From Nocardia sp. (GTDB lineage: Bacteria > Actinomycetota > Actinomycetes > Mycobacteriales > Mycobacteriaceae): a stretch of DNA of 64,000 nucleotides. This document shows positions 44,122 to 53,510 of the stretch, piece after piece. The stretch's first letter is position 1. Every line of letters starts with the position of its first letter. The stretch is from contig NZ_JAODNK010000153.1 in NCBI RefSeq assembly GCF_025465275.1, positions 214,429-278,428 of the forward strand, written 5' to 3'. The notes beneath the pieces are model-generated. The model was not told where the DNA came from, searched no databases, and was given only the letters and a program-made list of their open reading frames with translations. Position numbers and translations under genes: made by a program.

Positions 44122-44580
44122 TCAGTGATCCGTATCCGATTTCACTGTGCCAGCCTTCTTCAAGTTTCCGGTTTCCTCCAGATAGGCGGCAAGCTTGTCC
44201 GGGCAATAGGTTTCGATGGCGAGCGAGGTCGCGGTGAAGACATCGCGGTCGGCGATGACCGGACGGGTACCGGGACCGCCGGCGCCATTGGTGATCGCCG
44301 ACTGATACTGGGCCTTGATCAGCGGCGAGGCCGGATCCTGGCACACCAGTCCACCGTCCTCGCCGAGCGAATCGGCGATGACCTTCGGTTCCGGCGAGGT
44401 GAAACCCGCTGCGATCAAACGCGATTGCAGCACCTGCGCACGGCGTAGCGCGATATCGCTGTTCCGGTCGTCATGGAAGACGATGACACCGACGACTGCG
44501 ATGGCCAGCAGGACCACCACCACCGACAGGTAGACGAGGCGTCGAGTCGAGTCGGGCGCGCCCGGATGGACGGTCGTCAT
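44122..44580 (-). CDS. Single-helix anchored protein, unknown
   Basis: The 152-aa protein has a short cytoplasmic leader, one membrane helix (about 15-35, LVYLSVVVVLLAIAVVGVIVF) and an extracytoplasmic domain with two cysteines (GGLVCQDPASPL and IETYCPDKLAAYL) that could form a disulfide. I do not recognise the family. Its ATG overlaps the gadC stop by 4 nt and the dipeptidase follows 13 nt later, so it belongs to the same operon. Confidence 0.7.
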   Translation of the reverse strand: MTTVHPGAPDSTRRLVYLSVVVVLLAIAVVGVIVFHDDRNSDIALRRAQVLQSRLIAAGFTSPEPKVIADSLGEDGGLVCQDPASPLIKAQYQSAITNGAGGPGTRPVIADRDVFTATSLAIETYCPDKLAAYLEETGNLKKAGTVKSDTDH

Positions 44581-46001
44581 GCGATGGCCTCCTCGGGTGC
44601 GTCGATCTTCCAGCCGGGTTTGCGGAATCGCAGGAACAAGTACGGAATCAGCAGCCCGACAATGCCCATGCCGAGCCCGATGAGCACCACATAGCTCAGG
44701 CCGTTACCGCTGCCGTACTGCGACGGCGGCACGAAGCCGATGAGGAAGGCCGCCGCCGACGAGGTCGCGCCCAGCCCGCACAACGCGACCAGCGCCGGGG
44801 CCCGATAGCCACGCGGATGGTCGGGTTGGTTGCGGCGCAACCGAATCGCGGCGGCGAACATGAGCACGTACATGATCAGGTACACCTGGGTGGTGATCAC
44901 CGACAGAATCCAGTACGCGCTGGAGACGTCGGGGATGAAGGCGTACAGCAACGCCAGCAGTGTGGTCACCACGCCCTGTGCGACGAGCATGTTCTGTTGC
45001 ACGCCATGCTTGTTCAGGCGGGTCAGGATCGGCGGCAGATAACCTTCCTGCCGGCCGATGAGCAGCAACCCTTTGGAGGGTCCGGCCAGCCAGGTGAGCA
45101 TGCCGCCCAGTGCCGCCGCCACCAGCATCACACCCAGTATCGGTGTCAGGAAGCCGATGTCGAAGTGATTGAAGAATCCGTCGAAGGCCTGCATGACACC
45201 GGCGGTGAGGCTCAGATTCTTGGACGGCACCACCCAGCTGATCACCACGGCGGGCACGATGAAGATCAGCAGCACCAGGCCCACGGCCATAGCCATGGCC
45301 TTCGGGTACTCCTTACCCGGATTCTTCAGCGAGGACACGTGCACCGCATTCATCTCCATGCCCGCGTAGGACAGGAAGTTGTTCACGATGAGCACCAGGC
45401 TGGCCACACCGGTCCAGGCGGGCAGCAGGTGGCCGCTGTCCATCGGCGCGGCCGACGGATTGCCCTGTGCCAGGAAGACCAGACCCAGTACCACCAGCAG
45501 CACACCGGGAATCAACGTACCGATGATGAGCCCCATACTCGACAGTCCCGCAACGGTTTTGGTGCCCTGCGACGAGACGAATACCGCCACCCAGTAGATG
45601 GTGATGATGACTATGGCCACGTAGGTGCCATTGGCCGCCAGCGACGGATTGATAATGTACGCGAAAGTGCTTGCCACATAAGCCAGCAAGCTCGGGTAGT
45701 AGAAAATGGTCATGGCGAACTGGCACCACACCGCCAGGAATCCCATCGGCTGCGAAAGCCCCTCGCCCACCCATTTGTAGACCCCGCCGGCCCAGCCCGA
45801 GGCCAGCTCCGCCGCCACGAAGGCGGTCGGCAGCAGGAACAGCACTGCCGGAATCAGATAGAGGAATACGCACGCCAGGCCATACACAGCCATGGTCGGC
45901 GAGGACCGCAGGCTGGCCACCGAACTGGTGGTCATCAGGGCCAGCGTCACCCAGGACATGTATTTGGTGGTGGTGGCCTTCGTCGTGGTCAGGGTTGCCA
46001 T
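44577..46001 (-). CDS. gadC: APC-family amino-acid antiporter, probable glutamate/GABA exchanger
   Basis: The 474-aa transporter has twelve predicted helices. The first helices carry SVASLRSSPTMAVYGLACVF and ELASGWAGGVYKWVGEGL, matching the glutamate:GABA antiporter branch of the APC superfamily. It is divergently transcribed from a glutamate decarboxylase gene 194 nt away, which supports the role: glutamate in, GABA out. By sequence alone it could be a related amino-acid permease. GGGGGGCGG supplies an SD. Confidence 0.8.
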   Translation of the reverse strand: MATLTTTKATTTKYMSWVTLALMTTSSVASLRSSPTMAVYGLACVFLYLIPAVLFLLPTAFVAAELASGWAGGVYKWVGEGLSQPMGFLAVWCQFAMTIFYYPSLLAYVASTFAYIINPSLAANGTYVAIVIITIYWVAVFVSSQGTKTVAGLSSMGLIIGTLIPGVLLVVLGLVFLAQGNPSAAPMDSGHLLPAWTGVASLVLIVNNFLSYAGMEMNAVHVSSLKNPGKEYPKAMAMAVGLVLLIFIVPAVVISWVVPSKNLSLTAGVMQAFDGFFNHFDIGFLTPILGVMLVAAALGGMLTWLAGPSKGLLLIGRQEGYLPPILTRLNKHGVQQNMLVAQGVVTTLLALLYAFIPDVSSAYWILSVITTQVYLIMYVLMFAAAIRLRRNQPDHPRGYRAPALVALCGLGATSSAAAFLIGFVPPSQYGSGNGLSYVVLIGLGMGIVGLLIPYLFLRFRKPGWKIDAPEEAIA

Positions 46002-46195
46002 GTCCGCCCCCCGCGTGGCACCGTGGCGGACCCCACTTGCCCTATGACATGCTGATAGTCCATAGCGCTGAATAGTAACCGTCTAGCAACTATCAATTGA
46101 TTACGAAACGGTCTACATATCAACCATTTTCACCGATAATCAGGCGTTCGGAAGCATTCAGCAATTTTATAGCTACGACCGACGCTGGAGGCTAG

Positions 46196-47593
46196 ATGAC
46201 GGGCAATCCGGAAACCGACGACGACGTATTCTCCCTGCCCGGCCTGAGCCGCGGCGCACCCAAGGCCGGCTTCCCGGCCGCGGAAATGCCTCCCGAAGCG
46301 GCCTACGAGATCGTGCACGGCGAGCTGCTGCTGGACGGCGTCTCCCGGATGAACCTGGCCACCTTCTGCACCACCTGGGTCGACGACCAGGCCCGGCGGC
46401 TCATGGACGAGGCCATCGGCAAGAACATCGTCGACAAGGACGAATACCCGCAGACCGCCGAACTCGAGCGGCGCTGCGTCCGCATGATCGCCGACCTGTG
46501 GCACGCACCCGACCCGGAGACCACCCTCGGCACCTCCACCACCGGGTCCAGTGAGGCCGCCATGCTGGGCGGGCTGGCCGCGAAATTCCGCTGGCGCAAG
46601 CGCGGCGGCACCGGCATCCCCAATTTCGTCTGCGGGCCGGTCCAGGTGTGCTGGGAGAAATTCGCTCGCTACTTCGATGTGGAGATCCGCCAGATCCCCT
46701 TGCGCGGCAACCGGCTCACCATGCATCCGGACGATGTGGCCGCCTACTGCGATGCGAACACCATCATGGTGGTGCCCACCTTCGGGCAGACCTTCACCGG
46801 GCTGTTCGAGGATGTCGCCGGCATCAGCAAGGCCCTCGACGACCTGGAGCAGAAGACCGGCCTCGACATTCCCATGCACGTCGACGCGGCCAGCGGCGGC
46901 TTCCTCGCCCCGTTCTGCGCACCCGATCTGGTGTGGGACTTCCGGCTGCCGCGCGTGAAATCGATCAACGCTTCCGGGCACAAGACCGGCCTGGCGCCGC
47001 TGGGCGCGGGCTGGGCGATGTGGCGCAGCGCGGCCGATCTGCCCAAGGAACTCATCTTCGATGTCGATTACCTCGGCGGCAGCATGGCCACCTTCAATCT
47101 CAATTTCTCGCGCCCCGGCGGGCAGGTCATCACCCAGTACTACGACTTCATCCGCCTGGGCCGCAGCGGCTATCGCAAGGTGCAGACGGCGATCTACCTG
47201 GCCGCCCAGCACCTGGCGGCGGGGCTGGTCGAGTTGGGCATGTTCGAGATGATCCACGACGGCCATCCGGAGCGCGGCATCACCGCCGTCTCGTGGCGGC
47301 TGACCGGGGAACGCAATTTCAACCTCTACGATCTGTCCGACCGGCTGCGCACCCGCGGCTGGCTGATCGCGGCGTATCCGCTGCCCGCCGACCGCGGCGA
47401 CGAAACCATCATGCGGGCGGTGCTGCGGCACGGCTTCACCCGCGATATGGCCGATCTGCTGCTGACGGATGTGGTGCGCAGTCTGCAGCAGCTCAACGCA
47501 CACCCGCTCAGCACCTCGCTCACCCGTAAGGAAGCGGGCGGGTTCACCCACAGTGCCACTGCGGCAGTGCCTTCCACGGAGCTCCCGAAATAG
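46196..47593 (+). CDS. gadB: Glutamate decarboxylase
   Basis: The 465-aa PLP enzyme converts glutamate to GABA and CO2, consuming a proton. The PLP lysine is K263 in SINASGHKTGLAPLG, and VDAASGGFLAPF and GTSTTGSSEAAMLGGLAAK are further hallmarks of the GadB family. GGAGG lies 4 nt before the ATG. With the divergent antiporter it forms a glutamate-dependent acid-resistance system. The shared upstream region is clearly AT-richer than its surroundings. Confidence 0.96.
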   Translation: MTGNPETDDDVFSLPGLSRGAPKAGFPAAEMPPEAAYEIVHGELLLDGVSRMNLATFCTTWVDDQARRLMDEAIGKNIVDKDEYPQTAELERRCVRMIADLWHAPDPETTLGTSTTGSSEAAMLGGLAAKFRWRKRGGTGIPNFVCGPVQVCWEKFARYFDVEIRQIPLRGNRLTMHPDDVAAYCDANTIMVVPTFGQTFTGLFEDVAGISKALDDLEQKTGLDIPMHVDAASGGFLAPFCAPDLVWDFRLPRVKSINASGHKTGLAPLGAGWAMWRSAADLPKELIFDVDYLGGSMATFNLNFSRPGGQVITQYYDFIRLGRSGYRKVQTAIYLAAQHLAAGLVELGMFEMIHDGHPERGITAVSWRLTGERNFNLYDLSDRLRTRGWLIAAYPLPADRGDETIMRAVLRHGFTRDMADLLLTDVVRSLQQLNAHPLSTSLTRKEAGGFTHSATAAVPSTELPK

Positions 47594-47596
47594 CGA

Positions 47597-47625
47597 CGGG
47601 GTTCGGGGCACTCCCCCGAACCCCG
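47597..47625. terminator. Terminator between gadB and ptrB
   Basis: A 12-bp perfect stem (CGGGGTTCGGGG with CCCCGAACCCCG) with a 5-nt loop sits in the 39-nt gap between the convergent genes and serves both. Confidence 0.85.
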
Positions 47626-47632
47626 CCCCGGA

Positions 47633-49810
47633 TCAGACTGCCGGCTCGGCCTCGGCCAGACCGACGGTGCCGAGCACCCAGGCGAACTCGAAGGCGATTT
47701 CCTTCCACCGCTCGTAGCGGCCGCTGGGGCCACCGTGCCCGGAGGTCATATCGGTCTTGAGAATGAGCTGGGAATTGCCGGTCTTGGTGGCGCGCAGCTT
47801 CGCGACCCACTTTGCCGGTTCCACGTAGAGCACCCGGGTGTCATTGAGACCGGTCATGGCGAGGATCGCCGGGTAGTCCTTCGCCTCGACGTTCTCGTAC
47901 GGCGAATAGGACTTCATGTAGGAGTAGACGTCCTTGTCGTCCAAGGGATTTCCCCACTCCTCCCACTCGGACGTGGTGAGCGGCAGCTCCGGAAGCAGCA
48001 TGGAGGTCAGCGGGTCCACGAAGGGCACGCTGGTGAGAATGCCCGCGAAGAGCTCGGGCGCGAGATTGGCCACCGCACCCATGAGCAGCCCGCCCGCGCT
48101 GCCACCATCGGCGATCATCCGATCCGGCGTGGTGAGCTCGGTATCGACGAGATGCTGTGCGCAGGAGATGAAATCGGTGAAGGTGTTCTTCTTGGTGAGC
48201 ATCTTGCCCTCGTCGTACCAGAGGCGGCCCATCTCGCCACCGCCGCGCACATGGGCGACCACGAACACCATGCCGCGATCGAGCACCGAAAGCCGGGCGA
48301 TCGAGAAGCCCGGATCGATGCTGGCCTCGTAGGAGCCGTATCCGTAGAGCAGCAACGGTTTCGGACCCGCCGGGGCATCCTTGCGCTGCACGATGGAAAT
48401 CGGGATGCGGGTGCCGTCCGAGGCCACCGCCCAATCCCGGCGCTGCTCGTAATCCTCTGCGTTGTAGTCGCCGAGCACCACCTGCTCCTTGCGCAGCAGC
48501 AGCTCCTTCGTCTCCGGCACATAGTCGAAGACCTGTGTCGGCGTGATGAAGGAGGTGAGCCCCATACGCAGGGTCGGCGTTTCCCACTCCGGGTTGCCGC
48601 CGAGTCCGGCGGAGAACAGGGTCAGTCCGAAATCGACCTCCTCCAGCTCGCCGAAGCCCTCGGAAGTCAAGGGCCACACGGCAACTCGCGGCAGCGCCTC
48701 GCGGCGGTAGCTGAGCACCAGTTTGTCGGAGAAGCAGTCGATGTCTTCGAGCCGCACATCCGCACGATGCGGAATCAGAATGGTCTGGTCCGCCGGATCG
48801 GCGAGCGGCGCCACGGCCAGCACGAAGTTCTCCGACTTCACCCCGTCCACCACGTCGTTGTGCATGATCAGCAGTTTGTCCTCGCCACCGATGACCGCAT
48901 GGTCGACCGACGCGTACGACACGCCCTCGCGGCGCGGCAGCAGCACCCGGAACTCGCCCTCCGGATTATCGGACTCCAGGAACAGGAACTCGCTGGTGAG
49001 CTTGGAATCGGTCCCGATCACCAGGAACTTCTCCGAGCGGGTGGTGCCCACACCGACCCCGAAGCGCTCGTCGGCCTCCTGGAAGATCCTGACGTCGGCG
49101 TCCTTGCCGGTACCGAGCCGGTGGCGCCAGACGCTGTCGGGCCGCCAGGATTCATCCACGGTCACATAGAAGATATGCGTGCCGTCCAGCGACCAGGTCG
49201 CGCCGCCCGCGGTCCCCGGGATCTCGTCGGGCAGCAGCTCGCCGGTCTCCACGTTCTTGAAGCGCATGGTGTACCGCTCGTCGCCGACCGTGTCGACCGA
49301 GTACGCCAGCAGGTCACCGGCCTGACTCAGCGAGGAGGCGCCGAGTGAGAAGAATTCATGGCCCTCGGCCAATTCGTTCGAGTCCAGCAGCACCTGCTCA
49401 CCCGGGATATCGACACCGACCTCCAGCAGGGGCGGCGTCCAGTCGTCCGAACCGGCGATCGGGCAGCGGCAGAACACGCCGTACTGCTTGCCTTCGAAAC
49501 TGCGCGAGTAGTACCAGAACTTGCCCATGCGGGTCGGCAGCGACAGGTCGGTCTCCCGCGTGCGCGCCTTGATCTCGTCATAGAGCTTCTCGCGCAGCGG
49601 GGCCAGCGCCTCCGTCTGCGCATCCGTATAGGCGTTCTCCTCCTCCAGGTAGGAGATCACCTCGGGATTCGTCTTCTCCCGCAACCACTCGTACTCGTCG
49701 ACGAAGACATCGCCGTGGTGCTCGCGCTCGGTCGGCACCCGCTTGGCGATCGGCGCCGAAAGAACGGCGCCAGGATTGGAGGTCGCGCTACCACTGCTGT
49801 CCAGAGCCAT
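47633..49810 (-). CDS. ptrB: Oligopeptidase B (PtrB, S9A serine peptidase)
   Basis: The 725-aa cytoplasmic serine oligopeptidase cleaves after basic residues in short peptides. A beta-propeller N-terminal domain is followed by the catalytic domain: Ser in DGGSAGGLLMG, Asp in MTGLNDTRVLY and His in TSGHGGPSGRYERW. In M. tuberculosis ptrB is split in two; here it is intact. The frame extends far upstream, but the ATG at 49810 has TAACGT exactly 7 nt before it and gives the family's normal length. Confidence 0.94.
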   Translation of the reverse strand: MALDSSGSATSNPGAVLSAPIAKRVPTEREHHGDVFVDEYEWLREKTNPEVISYLEEENAYTDAQTEALAPLREKLYDEIKARTRETDLSLPTRMGKFWYYSRSFEGKQYGVFCRCPIAGSDDWTPPLLEVGVDIPGEQVLLDSNELAEGHEFFSLGASSLSQAGDLLAYSVDTVGDERYTMRFKNVETGELLPDEIPGTAGGATWSLDGTHIFYVTVDESWRPDSVWRHRLGTGKDADVRIFQEADERFGVGVGTTRSEKFLVIGTDSKLTSEFLFLESDNPEGEFRVLLPRREGVSYASVDHAVIGGEDKLLIMHNDVVDGVKSENFVLAVAPLADPADQTILIPHRADVRLEDIDCFSDKLVLSYRREALPRVAVWPLTSEGFGELEEVDFGLTLFSAGLGGNPEWETPTLRMGLTSFITPTQVFDYVPETKELLLRKEQVVLGDYNAEDYEQRRDWAVASDGTRIPISIVQRKDAPAGPKPLLLYGYGSYEASIDPGFSIARLSVLDRGMVFVVAHVRGGGEMGRLWYDEGKMLTKKNTFTDFISCAQHLVDTELTTPDRMIADGGSAGGLLMGAVANLAPELFAGILTSVPFVDPLTSMLLPELPLTTSEWEEWGNPLDDKDVYSYMKSYSPYENVEAKDYPAILAMTGLNDTRVLYVEPAKWVAKLRATKTGNSQLILKTDMTSGHGGPSGRYERWKEIAFEFAWVLGTVGLAEAEPAV

Positions 49811-49817
49811 GGCGACC

Positions 49818-49823
49818 ACGTTA
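49818..49823 (-). promoter_or_regulatory. Leaderless-type -10 box of ptrB
   Basis: On the minus strand TAACGT is followed by 7 nt and the ATG at 49810. Confidence 0.6.
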
Positions 49824-49880
49824 GTGGTGCGAGCCCGCGCCACGCCGCACACCCTGCCACCTGCCCGCGATATCCGCCGG

Positions 49881-50090
49881 TTAAGCGCGCCGTCGTTTCC
49901 CCGGGGCCACATGCTGGCATTGCTCGTACAGGTAGAAAACCGCCGCCTTGCGCCGGGCGCATTGATCGGTCGGGCAGCTCCGGTGGATCTGCAGGATGCT
50001 GTCCGCCAGTTCCACATTGAATCGTTCCGGTACGGCATCGCAGCTGTCGGAGATCGGGGCAGCTCGCTGCTGGGACCATGGCGTGCGCAC
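49881..50090 (-). CDS. Small Cys-rich protein, unknown
   Basis: The 69-aa protein has four cysteines (SDSCDAV, HRSCPTDQCARRK, YEQCQHV). The pattern ADSILQIHRSC...CARRKAAVFYL resembles small hypothetical proteins common in nocardiae, which I know only as uncharacterised. AAGGAGG lies 6 nt before the GTG at 50090 (another GTG one codon upstream is 3 nt from it). It is divergent from the DUF397 gene and upstream of ptrB. Confidence 0.55.
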   Translation of the reverse strand: MRTPWSQQRAAPISDSCDAVPERFNVELADSILQIHRSCPTDQCARRKAAVFYLYEQCQHVAPGKRRRA

Positions 50091-50215
50091 CACATACCTC
50101 CTTCCGCTGACACAGAATGGAATATCCGATCCGGAGGTCGCGCAAACCCTGGCATTATGAGTGCGATCCACATCACCGTCCAGTACTCGCCGCTCATCGC
50201 ACAGGGAGTCCGGAG

Positions 50216-50434
50216 TTGGAAACAGCGAAGAATCGCGAGATCGAGTCCGACGCCGTCTGGCGGCGTGGCGACGACAAGGCGGAGGGCGTCGAAATCGCCT
50301 TCCTGTCCAGCGGAAATATCGGCCTGCGGGATTCCCGCAACCCGGACGGGCCGGTGCTGGTGTTCACCCCCGGGGAGTGGCGGGCGTTCGTGGCCGGCGC
50401 CAAGGACGGCGAATTCAACCGTCCCGGAGCCTGA
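50216..50434 (+). CDS. DUF397-domain protein
   Basis: The 72-aa protein is essentially one DUF397 domain (GVEIAFLSSGNIGLRDSRNPDGP...FTPGEWRAFVAGAKDGEF). DUF397 proteins are abundant in actinomycetes, usually paired with XRE/DUF5753 regulators and involved in developmental control; no partner is in view here. The start is taken as the TTG at 50216, since GGGAG is 7 nt upstream and no ATG/GTG with an SD precedes the domain. Confidence 0.78.
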   Translation: METAKNREIESDAVWRRGDDKAEGVEIAFLSSGNIGLRDSRNPDGPVLVFTPGEWRAFVAGAKDGEFNRPGA

Positions 50435-50481
50435 TTCGCCTCTGGGAACCGATCGGCGCCGGGTGACCGAAGCGCTGCGCG

Positions 50482-51441
50482 CTATGCGCCGATCGCCCCG
50501 GCGATGGTCGGCCAGGAATCGTGCAGGCCGTCCTGCCAGTACGACCAGGAGTGCGTGCCCACCGGGCTGTAGTCCACGCGCGCAGGGATATTCAGATCCC
50601 GCAGCCGCTGCGCGAAGGTATCGACGCAGGCGTTCACACCGAATTCGATGGGACCGCCGAAGAAGAGGTTCTCCGGCAGCTGCGGTTTGATCTCCAGCTC
50701 GTGCGGGCCGGGCAGGCCGGTACCGGTGGACAGGTAGATGGTCTTACCGCGCAACCGGTCGGCCATGAGCGCCGGATTGTGTTCGGCCCAGGCCGGACTG
50801 GTGGGCCCGCCCCACATATTGAACGGATTGCCGCCGCGATTGGCGATGGAGAACATGGTGGCGCCCTGCGCGATGGTGGTGTCCGGGCAGGCGCTGTACC
50901 CGGCGACGGCGCGATACAGGTCCGGATGCCGCACAGCGAGGGTGAAGGCGGCATTGCCGCCCATGGACAACCCGCCGATGGCGTTCACCCCGTTACCGGA
51001 GAAATAGTCGTCGACGAGGGGCGGAAGCTCTTCTGTCAGAAAGGTTTCCCACTTGTACCGGCCGAAGCGCGGGTCGTCGGCGATCCAGTCGGTGTAGTAG
51101 CTGGCCTGCCCGCCCATGGGCAGCACCACATTCACGTTCTTGTCCCGGAAGAAGGGCTCGGCGTCGGTGGCATTGGTCCAGGTGCTCTGGGTTGCGCCGG
51201 GGTCGAGACCATCGAGCAGATAGAAGCTGGAGCGGGATCCGCCGCCGGCTGGATGCAGGACCTGCACCTCAATGGTCCGGCCCATTGCGGGCGAGTCGAC
51301 GAACATTGCGGAACGGTTGGCGTTCAGGTCGTCGACCCTGATGACGCTGGCCGCGTGGCCGGTGGCAGGTGGCGATAACGCCGGACTGAGCAACCCTGCG
51401 GCTATCACAAAAACCGCTGTGGCAACGACTCTTCTACGCAT
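50482..51441 (-). CDS. Secreted antigen-85-like esterase/mycolyltransferase
   Basis: The 319-aa protein has a cleavable signal peptide (about 1-31, ending GHAAS) and an esterase-D/antigen-85 alpha/beta-hydrolase fold. The nucleophile is in AIGGLSMGGNAAF, and the catalytic His in VGTHSWSYWQDGL. This matches the Fbp-type mycolyltransferases that attach mycolates to trehalose and arabinogalactan, though simple esterase activity is possible. GGAGG is 6 nt before the ATG. It is a single gene. Confidence 0.87.
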   Translation of the reverse strand: MRRRVVATAVFVIAAGLLSPALSPPATGHAASVIRVDDLNANRSAMFVDSPAMGRTIEVQVLHPAGGGSRSSFYLLDGLDPGATQSTWTNATDAEPFFRDKNVNVVLPMGGQASYYTDWIADDPRFGRYKWETFLTEELPPLVDDYFSGNGVNAIGGLSMGGNAAFTLAVRHPDLYRAVAGYSACPDTTIAQGATMFSIANRGGNPFNMWGGPTSPAWAEHNPALMADRLRGKTIYLSTGTGLPGPHELEIKPQLPENLFFGGPIEFGVNACVDTFAQRLRDLNIPARVDYSPVGTHSWSYWQDGLHDSWPTIAGAIGA

Positions 51442-51569
51442 GCCCCACCTCCATCAGCCCACCACGATCGCGTTCCAACGTAACTCGAGCCGCGGGGGGT
51501 GCGAGGAATATTCGGTCTATGGCGTGTCCCTGGCAAACCAATTGGTTCGCATATGCTAATGCAGAACGG

Positions 51570-52007
51570 CTATGAATCGCCAGCGGCGCGCTGCAATACC
51601 CCGCGAATGGATCCGGCCAGGTAGTCCAGGTCCGCACGCGCGGGCGAAGTAGGCCGCGCTCGCAGCCCGAATCCGTCCCCTGGAGTACGCGGGATCACAT
51701 GCAGGTGCACATGGAACACTTCCTGCCCCGCTGTGACTCCGTCGGCGAGAAAGAAATTCACCCCGTCGCACTGCACCTCGGACGCCCGCAGCGCGGCCGC
51801 CAACTGCTGCCCGACCCGAAAAAGCTTGCCGCCCATGGCCGGATCCAGCTCGGCCAGACTGCGCGCCGGAACCTTCGGAATCACCAGCAGATGCCCCGGC
51901 GTCACCGGGCGAATATCAAGGAACGCCAGCACATCGTCGTCCTCGTACACCTTGCTGGCGGGCGCCTGCCCGGCAACGATTTCCGAGAAGATCGTGTACG
52001 GATTCAT
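51570..52007 (-). CDS. HIT-family protein (nucleotide hydrolase/transferase)
   Basis: The 145-aa protein opens MNPYTIFSEIVAGQAPASKVYEDDDV, and the catalytic triad motif reads EVFHVHLHVIPR (HxHxHxx). HIT proteins hydrolyse nucleotide conjugates such as AMP-amines or dinucleoside polyphosphates. The frame continues upstream only as a shadow of purB, so the ATG at 52007 is used. A second HIT gene lies at 58405. Confidence 0.9.
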   Translation of the reverse strand: MNPYTIFSEIVAGQAPASKVYEDDDVLAFLDIRPVTPGHLLVIPKVPARSLAELDPAMGGKLFRVGQQLAAALRASEVQCDGVNFFLADGVTAGQEVFHVHLHVIPRTPGDGFGLRARPTSPARADLDYLAGSIRGVLQRAAGDS

Positions 52008-52080
52008 ACCTGCAGCCTGCCAGAAACACCTCGACCCCGGACCGATCGGCCGGGGTCGAGAGTCGAAAGTTCGCCGGTCC

Positions 52081-53502
52081 CTACAGAATCGGGGCAGGGG
52101 TGTAGCGGGCCGCCTCCGGGTTGGCGTCGACGAGCTTCTGCACCTGCGCGACAATGGCGGCGGTCTGCGCCTCGGCGGCGCCGATGAAGGCGGAGCGATC
52201 GGCCAGTGCCGCATCCAGGGCGGCACGGTCCAGGGGCATGCGGTCGTCGGCGGCCAGGCGATCCAGCAGATCCGGCTCCCGGCCCTGCTCGCGCATGTCC
52301 AGGGCCACGGCCACGGCGTGCTCCTTGATGACCTCGTGCGCGGTCTCACGGCCCACACCGGCCCGGACCGCCGCCATCAGCAGGCGGGTGGTGGCCAGGA
52401 ACGGCAGGTACCGATCGAGCTCACGACCGATGACGGCCGGGTAGGCGCCGAATTCGGCCAGAATGGTCAGGAAGGTCTCCATCATGCCGTCGATGGCGAA
52501 GAAGGCATCCGGCAGCGCGACCCGGCGCACCACCGAGCAGAACACGTCACCCTCGTTCCACTGCGCACCCGCCAGCTCGGCGCCCATGGAGGCGTAGCCG
52601 CGCAGGATGACCTGCAGGCCGTTGACCCGCTCGGCGGAACGCGAATTCATCTTGTGCGGCATGGCCGAGGAACCGACCTGCCCCTTCTGGAAACCCTCGG
52701 TCACCAGTTCGTTTCCGGCCATCAGGCGAATAGTGTGCGCGAAAGACGAAGGGCCCGCACCGATCTGGACCAGCGCGGAGAGCACATCGTGATCCAGCGA
52801 GCGCGGGTACACCTGGCCGACGCTGGTGAAGACATTCTTGAAACCGAGGTGGTGCGCCACCTTCTGCTCCAGCTGCGCCAGCTTGGCCGCATCGCCGTCC
52901 AGCAGATCGAGCATGTCCTGGGCGGTGCCCATCGGGCCCTTGATACCGCGCAGCGGGTAGCGGTCGATCAGCTCCTGCAGGCGGGTGAGCGCGATGAGCA
53001 GCTCATCGGTCGCCGAGGCGAAACGCTTGCCGAGAGTGGTGGCCTGCGCCGCCACATTGTGCGAACGGCCGGCCATCACCAGCGACTGGTATTCGGCGGC
53101 CCGCTCGGCCAGCCGGGCCGCGATCGCCACGCCGTGCGCGTACACGTGCTCCAGTGAGAGCCGGATCTGCAGCTGCTCGACATTCTCGGTGAGGTCGCGC
53201 GAGGTCATGCCCTTGTGCACGTGCTCGTGCCCGGCAAGCGCGTTGAACTCCTCGATGCGCGCCTTCACATCGTGCCGAGTGACGCGCTCGCGCTCCGCAA
53301 TCGACTTCAGATCGACCTGATCGACAACCCGCTCGTAGTCCTCGACAACCCCGGCCGGCACCTCGATACCCAGTTCGGACTGAGCGCGCAGCACCTCCAG
53401 CCACAGCCGCCGCTCGAGAACGATCTTGTTCTCGGGCGACCACAGGCGAACCAGTTCGGGACTGGCATAACGGGTAGCGAGGACGTTCGGCACAGAGCTC
53501 AC
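52081..53502 (-). CDS. purB: PurB, adenylosuccinate lyase
   Basis: The 473-aa enzyme acts twice in purine synthesis, cleaving SAICAR and adenylosuccinate to release fumarate. The superfamily signature GSSAMPHKMNS is intact, along with MTSRDLTENV and GRSHNVAAQATTLGKR. Start at GTG 53502. In R1 copy 6 the -10-like CAAAAT is 7 nt before this GTG, so the promoter probably lies in the repeat. purC, next to purB in mycobacteria, is not in this window. Confidence 0.96.
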   Translation of the reverse strand: MSSVPNVLATRYASPELVRLWSPENKIVLERRLWLEVLRAQSELGIEVPAGVVEDYERVVDQVDLKSIAERERVTRHDVKARIEEFNALAGHEHVHKGMTSRDLTENVEQLQIRLSLEHVYAHGVAIAARLAERAAEYQSLVMAGRSHNVAAQATTLGKRFASATDELLIALTRLQELIDRYPLRGIKGPMGTAQDMLDLLDGDAAKLAQLEQKVAHHLGFKNVFTSVGQVYPRSLDHDVLSALVQIGAGPSSFAHTIRLMAGNELVTEGFQKGQVGSSAMPHKMNSRSAERVNGLQVILRGYASMGAELAGAQWNEGDVFCSVVRRVALPDAFFAIDGMMETFLTILAEFGAYPAVIGRELDRYLPFLATTRLLMAAVRAGVGRETAHEVIKEHAVAVALDMREQGREPDLLDRLAADDRMPLDRAALDAALADRSAFIGAAEAQTAAIVAQVQKLVDANPEAARYTPAPIL

Positions 53503-53510
53503 TGTGTCTA

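Noticed and set aside
47633..50197. 854-aa version of oligopeptidase B
   Set aside because: The upstream extension is Arg/Ser-rich and crosses a small gene with a strong SD. TAACGT 7 nt before the ATG at 49810 fixes the start.
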